Below are positions 43,332 to 52,960 of a stretch of DNA of 64,000 bases, piece by piece. Every line of letters begins with the position of its first letter. The first letter of the stretch is position 1. The translations under genes were made by a program, and so were the position numbers. The notes beneath the pieces were generated by a model. It saw only the letters and a list, made by a program, of their open reading frames with translations, ran no database searches and had not been told where the DNA came from. Source of the stretch: an uncultured Lachnospiraceae bacterium (GTDB lineage Bacteria; Bacillota; Clostridia; Lachnospirales; Lachnospiraceae); assembly GCA_910585905.1 (NCBI GenBank), contig CAJUID010000004.1, positions 103,562-167,561 on the forward strand. The letters run 5' to 3'.

Positions 43332-44783
43332 CTATTCTACGCTATAATTAGGTGCTTCCTTTGTTATGTGAATATCATGTGGATGGCTTTCTTTTAAGGA
43401 TGCTGCGGAAATCTTAACAAACTGCCCATTTTCCTGCAACGTCTTAATATCTTTCGCACCACAATAACCCATACCAGAACGAAGCCCACCCATTAACTGG
43501 AATACTGTATCCTCTACGGTACCTTTGTATGCAACACGTCCCTCTACACCTTCTGGAACCAATTTTTTTGCATCAGTCTGGAAATAACGGTCTTTGCTTC
43601 CATTTTCCATTGCTGCAATAGAACCCATACCACGGTATACTTTATATTTTCGGCCCTGGAACAATTCAAACTCTCCCGGACTTTCATCACATCCAGCAAA
43701 AATACTTCCCATCATGCACACACTGGCTCCTGCTGCAATTGCCTTTGCCATATCGCCAGAATATTTAATTCCGCCATCTGCAATAACCGGGATACCATAT
43801 TTACTTGCCACTTCATACGAATTCATAATTGCTGTAATCTGTGGAACACCAATACCAGCAACTACACGAGTAGTACAAATAGAACCTGGCCCAATTCCAA
43901 TCTTAACACAATCAACTCCTGCCTTAATCAAGGCTTCCGTAGCCGCCCCTGTTGCCACATTTCCAGCAATAATCTGCAAATCTGGATAGGCGTCACGAAC
44001 CATTTTTACTACTTTTAATACATTGGCGCTGTGGCCATGTGCTGTATCAATCACAATACAATCAACATGTTTCTCAACCAGCGCATCTACACGATCCAAA
44101 ATATTTGCAGTAACGCCAACACCTGCACCACAAAGCAGACGCCCCTGTGAATCTTTTGCGGCAAGGGGATATTTAATCTGCTTCTCAATATCTTTTATGG
44201 TGATCAGCCCTGTTAAATTGCCCTCGTCGTCTACTAATGGAAGCTTTTCTTTTCTGGATTTTGCCAGAATCTTTTTTGCTTCGTCCAGGGTAATGCCCTG
44301 TTTTGCCGTAATCAACCCTTCAGAAGTCATTGATTCTTTTATTTTTTTAGAAAAATCTGTCTCAAATTTTAAATCACGGTTTGTTATAATTCCTACTAAC
44401 TTTTTGCCTTCTGTAATCGGTACACCGGAAATACGAAACTTTGCCATCAGATTATTTGCATCTTCCAGCGTATGTTCCGGAGATAAATAAAATGGATCAG
44501 TGATAACACCATTCTCTGAACGTTTTACTTTATCAACTTCGTCTGCCTGCTCCTCAATTGACATATTTTTATGAATAATTCCGATTCCACCCTGCCGTGC
44601 CATGGCAATTGCCATGCGATATTCTGTCACAGTGTCCATACCTGCGCTCATCATTGGAATGTTAAGCCGGATGGATTTTGTTAAATTAGTTGCTAAAGAA
44701 ACTTGATTTGGAATTACTTCTGAATATTGTGGGACTAGCAATACATCGTCAAATGTAATTCCCTCACCAATAATCCTGCCCAT
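43332..44783 (-). CDS. guaB: Inosine-5'-monophosphate dehydrogenase
   Basis: 483 residues. Oxidises IMP to XMP with NAD, the committed step to guanine nucleotides. The TIM barrel is interrupted by two CBS domains (about 95-200). Key parts: GAGVGVT, GNVATGAATEALIKAG, GIGPGSICTTRVVAGIG with the catalytic Cys (near 303), ADGGIKYSGDMAKAIAAGA, MGSIFAGCDESPGE and the flap near GVEGRVAYKG. AAAGGAGG precedes the ATG. The promoter and a hairpin lie in the leader. The downstream amidase gene shares the transcript. Confidence 0.97.
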   Translation of the reverse strand: MGRIIGEGITFDDVLLVPQYSEVIPNQVSLATNLTKSIRLNIPMMSAGMDTVTEYRMAIAMARQGGIGIIHKNMSIEEQADEVDKVKRSENGVITDPFYLSPEHTLEDANNLMAKFRISGVPITEGKKLVGIITNRDLKFETDFSKKIKESMTSEGLITAKQGITLDEAKKILAKSRKEKLPLVDDEGNLTGLITIKDIEKQIKYPLAAKDSQGRLLCGAGVGVTANILDRVDALVEKHVDCIVIDTAHGHSANVLKVVKMVRDAYPDLQIIAGNVATGAATEALIKAGVDCVKIGIGPGSICTTRVVAGIGVPQITAIMNSYEVASKYGIPVIADGGIKYSGDMAKAIAAGASVCMMGSIFAGCDESPGEFELFQGRKYKVYRGMGSIAAMENGSKDRYFQTDAKKLVPEGVEGRVAYKGTVEDTVFQLMGGLRSGMGYCGAKDIKTLQENGQFVKISAASLKESHPHDIHITKEAPNYSVE

Positions 44784-44820
44784 TTTAATTATCCTCCTTT
44801 ATGTAATTATAGTAGTAAGA

Positions 44821-44841
44821 CACGCAGGAAAATCCTGCGTG
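44821..44841 (-). promoter_or_regulatory. Leader hairpin of guaB
   Basis: CACGCAGGA, three bases, TCCTGCGTG: a perfect 9-bp stem 38 bases before the guaB start, followed by TCTTACTAC rather than a U tract. It may affect RNA stability or act as a protein or attenuation site; it is not a standard terminator. Confidence 0.5.
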
Positions 44842-44893
44842 CCATAACTGTTAATATACCGCTTATATTACGAGCAGCTTCAATATTTGTACA

Positions 44894-44923
44894 AGTATAC
44901 ACCATACCTGCTTTTATTGTCAA
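44894..44923 (-). promoter_or_regulatory. Promoter of guaB
   Basis: On the minus strand TTGACA (44923-44918), 18 bases, TATACT (44899-44894). A family C repeat begins ten bases upstream of the -35. Confidence 0.75.
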
Positions 44924-44933
44924 CTCATTTATT

Positions 44934-44978
44934 TTTGACTTTCCCCATTTTTTAAGAAGGGATAATCTACAGTTATCA
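44934..44978. repeat. Family C repeat, copy 3
   Basis: TTTGACTTTCCCCATTTTTT followed by AAGAAGGGATAATCTACAG and TTATC. It lies in the 307-base gap between asnB and guaB, just upstream of the guaB promoter. Confidence 0.7.
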
Positions 44979-45090
44979 ATGACACTGATATTTCGCCAAT
45001 TTCTCTCTGTGATAAGAATACTGTAAGCAATTCAAACCGCAAACATTCTACAAGTGGAGCACGCTCTAAAGCATGTTTAAAACTCCTCGT

Positions 45091-46947
45091 TTATGATAGC
45101 ACCAGTTCCACCTTGTACTCTCTTAGCCAGAAATCTATCTGCAGCAGATATGCCAACATCTGCGGCCCTGCCATTAACTGCCCATACCACGGCTTTCCGT
45201 AGTCCTTGACACTTTCGATAAAGGCAAGCACTTTCTTTTTATCTACAAATTGCAGAAGCGGTGATGCGGAATCTTCCAAAACTTCTGCCAGGCGCCTGCC
45301 AAGCATCTGTTCATAATAAGGGTTATAGCTTTTCGGATAAGGGCTTTTTCGGCGGAATAAAATATCATCCGGCAGCTTCCCAACGCTGCTCTGGCGCAAA
45401 ACATTCTTAACCACCCCATCCTTGGCCTTCATTTCCCACGGCACATTAAATATATATTCAACAAGCTTCCTGTCTGCAAACGGCACCCTCGCCTCCAGCC
45501 CCCAGTGCATGCTGGTGCGGTCCATACGGTTTAAAAGCGTCTGCATAAAGAAACGGATATTTAGGTAGCCAATCTGTCTCCGGTTCGTCTCTGTCTCATC
45601 CTCGCCCGGCAGAGTCTCAATCTTGCTGACAGCCTCTGCATAGGCTCCCCTCACAAATTCATCCATGCCAAGCTCCTGTACAAAGTCATGCTGCAAAAGC
45701 TCTTTCCTCGGTGATAAATCCGGTGTCCACGGAAATGTCTCCTTTCCAAAAAATTCTTGTCTGTGGAACCACGGATATCCGCCAAACACTTCATCCGCAC
45801 ACTCTCCTGTTAATACAACCTTATGTGTTTTGCTGACCAGCCTGCAAAAATGAAGCAGCGAGGAATCCACATCTGCCATGCAAGGCATATCATGGGCTTT
45901 TACAGATTCCTTAAGCAAATCCGCCTGTGTCTCATAATCACAAGTAAGATAATGATGGTCGCTGCCAAGATAATCTTTCATTCTATCGACATATGGACGA
46001 TCCTGGGAAGGCTGAAATGCATTTGCCTTAAAATATTTTTCATTTCCGTCAAAATCAAAGGAAAATGTAGTAAGCCTCTCTCCTTTTTCCTTTAAATTTC
46101 TGCTGCAGATTGATGACACCAAGCTAGAATCAATACCACCTGACAAAAATGTACAGATTGGCACATCCGAAACCATCTGCCTTGTCACGGCGCTATCTAC
46201 CAGTTCCCTTGTTTTTTCAATGGTCTTCTCATAGGAATCTTCATGTGGATGGCTTTTGAGCCTCCAATAAACTACTTTTCTTATACCATATTTGCTACAG
46301 CTCAAATAGCAGCCCGGCTCTACTTCATGGATACCTTCATAAACACCAGACCCAGGAATCCTTGCAGGTCCTACTCCAAGCACCTCCCGAAGACCGTCCC
46401 ATGTTACCCTTGGCACACAATCTGGATGGGCAAAAAGCGCTTTTGGCTCTGATGCAAAAAGAATCTCGCCATCCTGCACAGTATAAAAAAGCGGCTTAAT
46501 CCCAAAACTGTCACGGTAGAGCAACAGCTTTTCATGACGGTTATCATAAATTGCAATCGAAAAGATGCCATCCAGACGCTCTACAAAGTCACTCCCATAC
46601 TGCAAAAAGGACAGCAGTATCACCTCCGTATCCGAAGTAGTCCGAAACTGCCATCCCTTTGCCAGTAAATCATCCTTTAATTCCTTTGTGTTATACAATT
46701 CTCCATTGTACACAACCGCATATGGATATCCTGCGACCTCACGCTTCATCGGCTGTGCCCCATCTTTCAAATCTATAATGGAAAGCCTTGTATGCGCTAG
46801 CCCGCACCCGCCATAAAGCAATGTTCCATTGCTGTCCGGTCCTCTTGGAACTAAAGAATCCCTCATATCTGTCAAGATTTTTGTGTAATAATCTATGTTC
46901 TTTGTATACTCTCGGTCCGTACTAAAAAAGCCTGCTATTCCGCACAT
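45091..46947 (-). CDS. asnB: Glutamine-hydrolysing asparagine synthetase
   Basis: About 618 residues. The N-terminal class II glutaminase starts MCGIAGFFS, with the nucleophilic Cys directly after Met; for that reason the ATG at 46947 is chosen over one four codons upstream. RGPDSNG, VYNGELYNT and DTEVIL complete this domain (to about 200). The synthetase domain has the ATP pyrophosphatase loop FLSGGIDSSLVSS (near 255), TGECADEVFGGYPWFH and a C-terminal helical part. Converts aspartate, glutamine and ATP to asparagine. No T-box or other leader is visible in the 118 bases upstream. Confidence 0.95.
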   Translation of the reverse strand: MCGIAGFFSTDREYTKNIDYYTKILTDMRDSLVPRGPDSNGTLLYGGCGLAHTRLSIIDLKDGAQPMKREVAGYPYAVVYNGELYNTKELKDDLLAKGWQFRTTSDTEVILLSFLQYGSDFVERLDGIFSIAIYDNRHEKLLLYRDSFGIKPLFYTVQDGEILFASEPKALFAHPDCVPRVTWDGLREVLGVGPARIPGSGVYEGIHEVEPGCYLSCSKYGIRKVVYWRLKSHPHEDSYEKTIEKTRELVDSAVTRQMVSDVPICTFLSGGIDSSLVSSICSRNLKEKGERLTTFSFDFDGNEKYFKANAFQPSQDRPYVDRMKDYLGSDHHYLTCDYETQADLLKESVKAHDMPCMADVDSSLLHFCRLVSKTHKVVLTGECADEVFGGYPWFHRQEFFGKETFPWTPDLSPRKELLQHDFVQELGMDEFVRGAYAEAVSKIETLPGEDETETNRRQIGYLNIRFFMQTLLNRMDRTSMHWGLEARVPFADRKLVEYIFNVPWEMKAKDGVVKNVLRQSSVGKLPDDILFRRKSPYPKSYNPYYEQMLGRRLAEVLEDSASPLLQFVDKKKVLAFIESVKDYGKPWYGQLMAGPQMLAYLLQIDFWLREYKVELVLS

Positions 46948-46964
46948 AAGATACCCCATTCCTG

Positions 46965-46999
46965 TGCACGCTTTCGCGGCACAAATATGAAAAATGCTG
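46965..46999. repeat. Family B repeat, partial copy
   Basis: GCACGCTTTCGCGGCACAAA then TATGAAAAATGCTGT, matching the first third of the copies at 18922 and 20531. It lies 18 bases upstream of the asnB start, a placement like that of the other copies. Confidence 0.55.
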
Positions 47000-47064
47000 T
47001 CTCTTTTATAATATCTTATGCCAAAAGGATAAAAACGTTTCTAAATGTGTCTGATCACTTCAAA

Positions 47065-48252
47065 CTAAATCATTTCCCTTAAAATTGATAATCCAATTGT
47101 CCCATCAGGCATTGCTACACCAAAATTCTCCGCAATCGACGCGCCAATAACCGCAAACGTATCCTGCTCCTCCAACTGGCCGCGGCATTTCATTGAAGGA
47201 GAGTAAGCGAGAAGCGGCACCTTCTCCCTTGTATGGTCTGTCCCTGTATAGGTTGGGTCATTTCCATGATCTGCTGTTAAGATCAACAAATCATCCTCCC
47301 GCAGCACAGGAAGTAATTCCCCTAGTTTCACATCAAAACGTTCCAATTCTTCCCCATAGCCAACTGGGTTTCTTCGGTGCCCCCAGAGTGCATCAAAGTC
47401 CACCAGATTGGTGAAACAAAGCCCTTTAAAATCACCTTTTGCAATTTCTATGGTCTGTTCCATACCATGAACAGAACTCTTTGATTTATTGGAAACGGTC
47501 AATCCCTCCCCATCAAAGATGTCATAAATCTTCCCAACCGAAATCACATCATACCCCTGCTCCTTCAAGGCATCCAAAACTGTTTTCCCAAAAGGTTTTA
47601 AAGCATAATCATGCCGATTTGAGGTTCGCACAAATTCTCCCCTCTTCTTCCCAATATATGGACGTGCTATAACCCTGCCAACCTTCCACTCATCCTTCAT
47701 AGTCAGGCGTCTTGCAATCTCACAATAATGGTAGAGGGTATCAAGCCCCATTGTCTCCTCATTACCGCAAATCTGCAGCACAGAATCTGCGGAGGTATAC
47801 ACAATCAGGTGGCCATTTCTAATCTCTTCCTCCCCTAGTTCATCCAAAATAGCCGTTCCGCTGGCACTCTTATTCCCAATAATCTTCCTGCCGGTCTCCT
47901 GCTCCAAAGCTTCAATCAACTCCTTTGGAAAGCCATGTTCTGTAAATGTAATAAAAGGTTTTGTCACATGAAGGCCCATCATCTCCCAGTGTCCAGTCAT
48001 CGTATCTTTGCCAAGGCTTTTCTCCCTAAGCTTTGCATACCTTCCCAGAGGTTCCGCCACCGGCTCCACCCCTTTGACCGGATGCAGGTTTGCAAGCCCA
48101 AGCCTTTGTAGATTTGGTATATTTAACACACCCATCTTCTCACTAATATGCCCAAGCGTATCCACGCCAATATCCCCATATTGCCCAGAATCCGGCATTG
48201 CCCCGACTCCAAGCGAATCCAGTACCACAACAAATATCCGTTTATATGCCAT
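47065..48252 (-). CDS. deoB: Phosphopentomutase
   Basis: 395 residues, full length. Interconverts ribose/deoxyribose 1- and 5-phosphates in nucleoside salvage. Alkaline phosphatase-like metalloenzyme: metal ligands in VVLDSLGVGAMPDSGQYGD, the phospho-threonine in KDTMTGHWEMMG (near 84-95), and ADHGNDPTYTGTDHTREKVPLL near 320-345. GAGG precedes the ATG. No nucleoside phosphorylase gene is adjacent, unlike the common deo operon. It stands alone between asnB and the dihydrouridine synthase gene. Confidence 0.96.
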   Translation of the reverse strand: MAYKRIFVVVLDSLGVGAMPDSGQYGDIGVDTLGHISEKMGVLNIPNLQRLGLANLHPVKGVEPVAEPLGRYAKLREKSLGKDTMTGHWEMMGLHVTKPFITFTEHGFPKELIEALEQETGRKIIGNKSASGTAILDELGEEEIRNGHLIVYTSADSVLQICGNEETMGLDTLYHYCEIARRLTMKDEWKVGRVIARPYIGKKRGEFVRTSNRHDYALKPFGKTVLDALKEQGYDVISVGKIYDIFDGEGLTVSNKSKSSVHGMEQTIEIAKGDFKGLCFTNLVDFDALWGHRRNPVGYGEELERFDVKLGELLPVLREDDLLILTADHGNDPTYTGTDHTREKVPLLAYSPSMKCRGQLEEQDTFAVIGASIAENFGVAMPDGTIGLSILREMI

Positions 48253-48350
48253 ATCCTACCTCATTCCTGCGCTGCTTTCTCTATTATATATACTAAAATC
48301 ACTTACTGTTTGTAGCAGGCAGCGCCCGGGCACAAACATGTATCAACGTA

Positions 48351-49292
48351 TCACCACAGCAGCTCTTCTTTTTCAAATAAATTCGCCACAGTAGCTTGAT
48401 ATTCCCCAAGTTTATTTGTCTTTTTAATCCTTTTAAGATATTTTTCAAAATTTGTAAAACCTGGCGCCAAATAGAGCCAGATTTCTTTCATTTTAAATAG
48501 GGCATGGATATCCCCTGACATAACTTCCCTATAGTCTGCAAGAAGCCGCCCCATAAATTCCTGCACCATCTCTTTTGCAACAACTGTCTGCTTCTGCTCT
48601 GCATTTCCAGCAAATCCCGGTCTTGCAATTAGTCCTCTGCCAATCATAATAGAAGAAAGTTCTGGATATTGCTCAGAAATCGTCTGGCAATCCTGGACAG
48701 AAAAAAGATCTCCGTTATAACACACCGGATTTTTACTGTGCTTGTATGCATAATCAAAAATCTCCATATGCGGTTTCCCTTTATAAAATTCACTTCTCGT
48801 CCTTGGATGGATGATTAGCTCACACACCGGGTACTGATTAAACAACTCCAAAAGTGCGGCGAACTCTTCCGGTGATTCTACGCCAATCCTAGTCTTTACA
48901 GAAATTTGGCAGGTGCATTTCTCAAAAATAGATTCTAAAAACCTCTGTAGCTCCTCTGTCTTCCCAAGAAAACCTGCCCCCCTTCCCTTTGAAACAACTG
49001 TTCCAGAAGGACATCCCAAATTTAAATTTACTTCACGGTATCCAAGCGCTTCCATCTGGTTTGCCGCATTGCAGAAATTGTCCGCCCGGTTGGTTAAAAG
49101 CTGCGGCACCAACGAGATTCCCTTGTTGTTTTCTGGAAGAATATCCTTTTTCTGTTTATTTTTCATAATCCCAGTGTCCCCTGTCACTACAAAGGGGCTG
49201 TAGTATCGGTCAATACCGCCAAAATAATCTTCATATGCATTGCGGTAGATATATCCGGTAATCCCCTCCAATGGGGCAAAGTAAATCTGCAC
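48351..49292 (-). CDS. tRNA-dihydrouridine synthase family protein
   Basis: About 313 residues. FMN-dependent reduction of uridine to dihydrouridine in tRNA. Conserved parts: IYFAPLEGITGYIYRNA, NLGCPSGTVVSKGRGAGFL with the catalytic Cys (near 93), SVKTRIG, LIIHPRTRSEFYKGKPH, VCYNGDLFS and IMIGRGLIARPG. The start is set at GTG 49292, which has GGAGG ten bases upstream; an ATG at 49313 lies one base after the previous stop and has no site. It is coupled to the lipid kinase gene upstream. Which tRNA position it modifies cannot be told. Confidence 0.9.
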   Translation of the reverse strand: MQIYFAPLEGITGYIYRNAYEDYFGGIDRYYSPFVVTGDTGIMKNKQKKDILPENNKGISLVPQLLTNRADNFCNAANQMEALGYREVNLNLGCPSGTVVSKGRGAGFLGKTEELQRFLESIFEKCTCQISVKTRIGVESPEEFAALLELFNQYPVCELIIHPRTRSEFYKGKPHMEIFDYAYKHSKNPVCYNGDLFSVQDCQTISEQYPELSSIMIGRGLIARPGFAGNAEQKQTVVAKEMVQEFMGRLLADYREVMSGDIHALFKMKEIWLYLAPGFTNFEKYLKRIKKTNKLGEYQATVANLFEKEELLW

Positions 49293-49314
49293 TTCCTGCC
49301 ATCCTCCTAGCATC

Positions 49315-50265
49315 TTAATTTATATTGCCGCGATTCCCTGCCTGTAAATATCTCTGGGAAACATTTTTAGACACCTGCTTATCACACAGTATCGGAAGCG
49401 CATACTGATGATTTTTCATTGTCACTTCCCTGCACACACCGCCATCCTCCCCATCTAACGTCCATTGGACATCGTCATCACTGGCAATTGTTATTTCACT
49501 GCTGCTAAACCGAAAGATGCGCTCAGTATCAAATTTTTTGGACATCAGGGCATTTAGCGTTGCCTGCAGCTCCAGCGGATTTCGGATTTCCTTAATAAAC
49601 AGTGCCTCAAACAGCCCATCATCCATCATGATTGCCATTTTGCTGTATGCCTTATATCCCGCCACAGATACGGAATTGCTTACTAAACCCAAAATAAAGT
49701 TATCCTCTATGGTATTTCCATCATACGTTATCTTCATATGGTGTGTCTTAATATCTGGAATGTGTTTAAGTGCCTCTATAAAATATGCTGCTTTTCCCAG
49801 TGTATTTTTCCACTCCTGCGGCGTCTGATAGGACACTTCCGTAAATGCACCGAATCCCGATACATATGTAAAATAACGGTCATTAAACTGCCCCATATCA
49901 CATTGGAATACACTGCCATCAACAATAAGCTTTGCCGCCTTTTTCATAACCTTTGGTATTTTAAGGCTTGACGCAAAATCATTCACCGTCCCAGCTGGAA
50001 TATAACCACAAATCGGACGCCGTTCTAAACTCATCAGGCCGGAAGCTACTTCATTCATCGTCCCATCCCCGCCAGAGCATACGACATAATCAAATTCTTC
50101 TCCCCGCTCTATCACAATATCTGTGGCATCTCCTTTTCCCTGCGTTGCAAAAATAGTCACTTCGAAACCGCCGCCGCACAATACCTGTATAATATCTGAC
50201 AACTTATTTTTAATCTGTTCCTTTCCAGCCATGGGATTGTAGATAAAAAGCATTTTCTTTTTCAA
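49315..50265 (-). CDS. YegS/DgkB-type lipid kinase
   Basis: About 316 residues of the diacylglycerol kinase catalytic family. FIYNPMAGKEQIKNKL at the start, the ATP-binding VVCSGGDGTMNEVASGL (near 60-76) and YIPAGTVNDFASSL (near 88-101). Phosphorylates diacylglycerol or a related lipid; the true substrate varies in this family. Starts at TTG 50265, eight bases after AAGGAGG; an ATG at 50286 has no site. Diacylglycerol recycling would suit a cell that makes teichoic or lipoteichoic acids, but that link is inference. Overlaps in operon fashion with the dihydrouridine synthase gene. Confidence 0.88.
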   Translation of the reverse strand: MKKKMLFIYNPMAGKEQIKNKLSDIIQVLCGGGFEVTIFATQGKGDATDIVIERGEEFDYVVCSGGDGTMNEVASGLMSLERRPICGYIPAGTVNDFASSLKIPKVMKKAAKLIVDGSVFQCDMGQFNDRYFTYVSGFGAFTEVSYQTPQEWKNTLGKAAYFIEALKHIPDIKTHHMKITYDGNTIEDNFILGLVSNSVSVAGYKAYSKMAIMMDDGLFEALFIKEIRNPLELQATLNALMSKKFDTERIFRFSSSEITIASDDDVQWTLDGEDGGVCREVTMKNHQYALPILCDKQVSKNVSQRYLQAGNRGNIN

Positions 50266-50286
50266 AACTACATCCTCCTTTTCCAT

Positions 50287-50643
50287 TCTGCACTTGTGTA
50301 TACAGATTCCATAATCTTACTTCGGAAGTGAAATCTCGCAAATTTTTTCTAGAATAAACTATCCGAGCATCTGCCAAAAACATAGGCATAGTGGTGCTAC
50401 ATCGACGCTTCCAGCAGAATACTTGGAAATTTAAGCAAACAAAAACGGTAAGATTAAATAGCCGAAGTAATATATCCGTTTCAAAAAATATATTTAGATT
50501 TTATCATGGTTAATACAGTTTCTCAATATTTTTGTTTTCAATAAGCAGAGTTTCTCTATAGTTAGTAACTATCTACGACTAATTTCACACATAATAATTA
50601 AAATATCCATAAATAGTTACCATGGATAAACAAGCATTTTATG
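50287..50643. other. 357-base gap with no gene
   Basis: A+T-rich sequence between the lipid kinase and queA. A small dyad, ATAGTTAGTAACTAT, lies near 50560. I see no convincing promoter, terminator, RNA gene or reading frame with a ribosome binding site here. Confidence 0.5.
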
Positions 50644-51669
50644 TTACTTTATAAACATAGCATCCCCAAAGGAAAAAAAACGGTAACGCATGTCCACCGC
50701 CTCCTGATAAGCTGCCATAACTTGTTCTTTTCCTGCCAGCGCAGAAACCAGCATTAAAAGTGTTGATTCTGGAAGGTGAAAATTTGTGATCAGGCAGTCA
50801 AGCACCTTAAACTGATAACCCGGATAGATAAAAATATCCGTGTCACCCTCGCCTGGCTTTACCATGCCGTCCTCACCTGCCGCTGACTCAATTGTCCTGC
50901 AGCTTGTCGTCCCAACGCAGATTACCCGGCCGCCGCTTTTCTTTTTCCCATTAATAATCTCCGCCGCTTCCTCTGTCACTCTGTAATATTCTGTGTGCAT
51001 ATGATGATTCGCCACATCTTCCACTTTCACCGGGCGGAATGTGCCAAGCCCCACATGAAGCGTTACGCGCGCAATAGACACACCTTTTTTCTCTATTTCC
51101 GCCAAAAGCCCTTCCGTAAAATGCAGCCCTGCCGTTGGCGCTGCCGCTGACCCCTCATATTTCGCATATACGGTCTGGTAGCGATTTTTGTCCTTTAACT
51201 CATGTGTAATATACGGCGGAAGCGGCATCTGCCCCAACTGGTCAAGAATTTCTTCAAATATCCCATCAAATGAAAACTGGATCAGACGGTTTCCCTCTTC
51301 TACAACTTCTAAAACCTTCGCACTAAGAAGCCCGCCGCCAAACAAAATCTTTGCCCCAGGTCTCGCCTTCTTTCCAGGCTTCACCAAAGTCTCCCAGATA
51401 TTATTTTCCCTGCGTTTCAAAAGAAGGACTTCCACCTTGCCCCCAGTTTCCGCTTTCTCACCAATCAGCCTGGCAGGGATAACTTTCGTATCATTAATAA
51501 CAAGACAGTCCCCTTTCTGAAGATACTGTATAATCTGGTGAAACTCTGTATGTTCCCTCCTCCCCGTTTCCTTATCTAAAAGCATAAGCCTTGAGGATGC
51601 CCTGTCCACCAATGGGTCCTGTGCAATCAGCTCCTCCGGCAAATCATAAGCAAAATCTGATGTTTTCAT
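50644..51669 (-). CDS. queA: S-adenosylmethionine:tRNA ribosyltransferase-isomerase
   Basis: 341 residues. Makes epoxyqueuosine at the wobble base of tRNAs by moving the ribose of SAM to 7-aminomethyl-7-deazaguanine. The N-terminus MKTSDFAYDLPEELIAQDPL, LVINDTKVIPARL (near 65), GAKILFGGG, YAKYEGSAAAPTAGLHFTEGLL (near 155-175) and LITNFHLPESTLLMLVSALAG are family hallmarks. ATG at 51669 with AGAGGA upstream. A longer frame opening at 51834 adds 55 residues made of repeat and terminator sequence and is rejected. No tgt or ruvB gene is nearby. Confidence 0.95.
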   Translation of the reverse strand: MKTSDFAYDLPEELIAQDPLVDRASSRLMLLDKETGRREHTEFHQIIQYLQKGDCLVINDTKVIPARLIGEKAETGGKVEVLLLKRRENNIWETLVKPGKKARPGAKILFGGGLLSAKVLEVVEEGNRLIQFSFDGIFEEILDQLGQMPLPPYITHELKDKNRYQTVYAKYEGSAAAPTAGLHFTEGLLAEIEKKGVSIARVTLHVGLGTFRPVKVEDVANHHMHTEYYRVTEEAAEIINGKKKSGGRVICVGTTSCRTIESAAGEDGMVKPGEGDTDIFIYPGYQFKVLDCLITNFHLPESTLLMLVSALAGKEQVMAAYQEAVDMRYRFFSFGDAMFIK

Positions 51670-51702
51670 AAAATCCTCTTTTCTTAACAAATCCAATACA
51701 GC

Positions 51703-51732
51703 AAAAAAGGGCACAGACCTCGCTTGTGCCCT
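51703..51732 (-). terminator. Terminator between tarJ and queA
   Basis: On the minus strand GGGCACA, nine bases, TGTGCCC, then TTTTTT, 34 bases before the queA start. It either ends the tarJ transcript or acts as an attenuator for queA. Two more hairpins lie just upstream (AAAGAACGAAAGTTCTTT and the TAGGGGAAT/ATTCCCCTA pair near 51822-51840). Confidence 0.8.
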
Positions 51733-51847
51733 AACAAAAACACTAAAAGAACTTTCGTTCTTTGCGTTTCTTGTTGGTGTACCACTACATTTAGCACAAT
51801 TCCCCATGATACAAAATAGGGGAATATAATACATTCCCCTAACAAAC

Positions 51848-52873
51848 CTACTTATTCCATATCATAATTGTTTTTCCAATGCTCTTATGGATATCCATTT
51901 CAAATGCTCTGTTCATATCGGCAATCGTCCGCACCTCAATTTGTGCCCCGACAATATTACTTAAATACCCAATAATCTCTGGATGCTCTTTGTAAAGGGC
52001 AACTGTCTTTAAGAAATCCTCCCTGCCGCTCCTGCTGCTCCCAAAAAGCCGAAGCCCTTTCTCCAATACCATACGGGTATTGATTGGCACCGGATACTCT
52101 GATACCCCCAAAAGAGAAATCGTCCCCTCTGGCTGGATGTGGTCAATAATTTGGCTGATCGCCTTTTGCGATGGCTCCCCGCCGACACACTCAAATGCAT
52201 GGTCAATCAAAAGACCGGATGGAATATCCATAACAGAAAACGTGTCATCTGCAAAAGAAAACTGCGACATCTTTTCCTGGTCTACACCAAAAATGTAAAG
52301 CTTCACATCCGGGAACATTGCCTTAAAAAAGATAGCAGTAATATAACCCAGATTCCCATCTCCCCAAATTCCGACAATATTTCTTCTGCTGTGGGCAATC
52401 GCATCAAAACGGCGGAGCGCATGGACACTGACCGATACTAGCTCCGTAAATGCCGCCACTATTTTATCAATCGATGGGTCGAGCGGCACAACACGGTCAG
52501 GAGCCAATGCAACATGCTCCTGCATAAATCCGTCAAAGCCACTGGCACGGAACTTACTAGAACGCAGATAATTTTCAGCGATTACCTGGTCCTGCTCCAA
52601 CGGGGTATTTGGAATCATAATTACGCTGTCCCCACACTGAAAATTTCCAGCCGGATCATAGACCACTTCTCCAATCCCTTCGTGGATCAAAGCCATCGGG
52701 AGCTTGCTCTTCATAACCTCCGCCGGGCGGAGTCCCTGGTAATAACGCTGATCTGCATGGCAGATTGACAAATGTGTCGGCCTTACCACAACTTGTCCAG
52801 CATGCAGATTTATATCATTAAATTCAACTTCAAAACGTCTTGGTGCTACCAGACGGTACACTGTATTTAACAT
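51848..52873 (-). CDS. tarJ: Ribulose-5-phosphate reductase (TarJ-type alcohol dehydrogenase)
   Basis: 341 residues of the zinc alcohol dehydrogenase superfamily. Reduces ribulose 5-phosphate to ribitol 5-phosphate for CDP-ribitol. Zinc ligand regions HLSICHADQRYY (near 33-44) and ALIHEGIGEVV (near 62-72), GDSVIMIPNTPL, and a nucleotide-binding stretch VGIWGDGNLGYITAIFFKAMFP (near 167-188) with GDGNLG in place of the usual GxGxxG. Ends MIWNK. A TGGAG lies before the ATG. It follows tarI in the same direction, and the pair is the signature of ribitol-phosphate activation. Confidence 0.88.
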   Translation of the reverse strand: MLNTVYRLVAPRRFEVEFNDINLHAGQVVVRPTHLSICHADQRYYQGLRPAEVMKSKLPMALIHEGIGEVVYDPAGNFQCGDSVIMIPNTPLEQDQVIAENYLRSSKFRASGFDGFMQEHVALAPDRVVPLDPSIDKIVAAFTELVSVSVHALRRFDAIAHSRRNIVGIWGDGNLGYITAIFFKAMFPDVKLYIFGVDQEKMSQFSFADDTFSVMDIPSGLLIDHAFECVGGEPSQKAISQIIDHIQPEGTISLLGVSEYPVPINTRMVLEKGLRLFGSSRSGREDFLKTVALYKEHPEIIGYLSNIVGAQIEVRTIADMNRAFEMDIHKSIGKTIMIWNK

Positions 52874-52960
52874 CTCAACTCCATTCTGCCAAAGCCGGCA
52901 CTGCCGCCTGGCTAATGCACTGACATGCCGATAATTATCGTTTTATCAGGCAAAAATATA

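Noticed and set aside
46948..47064. A T-box before asnB
   Set aside because: The 117-base gap to deoB has only a partial family B repeat and no AGGGTGG-type T-box core.
51670..51834. 55-residue N-terminal extension of queA
   Set aside because: It runs through a terminator hairpin and repeat-like sequence, while MKTSDFAYDLP with an SD is the family N-terminus.
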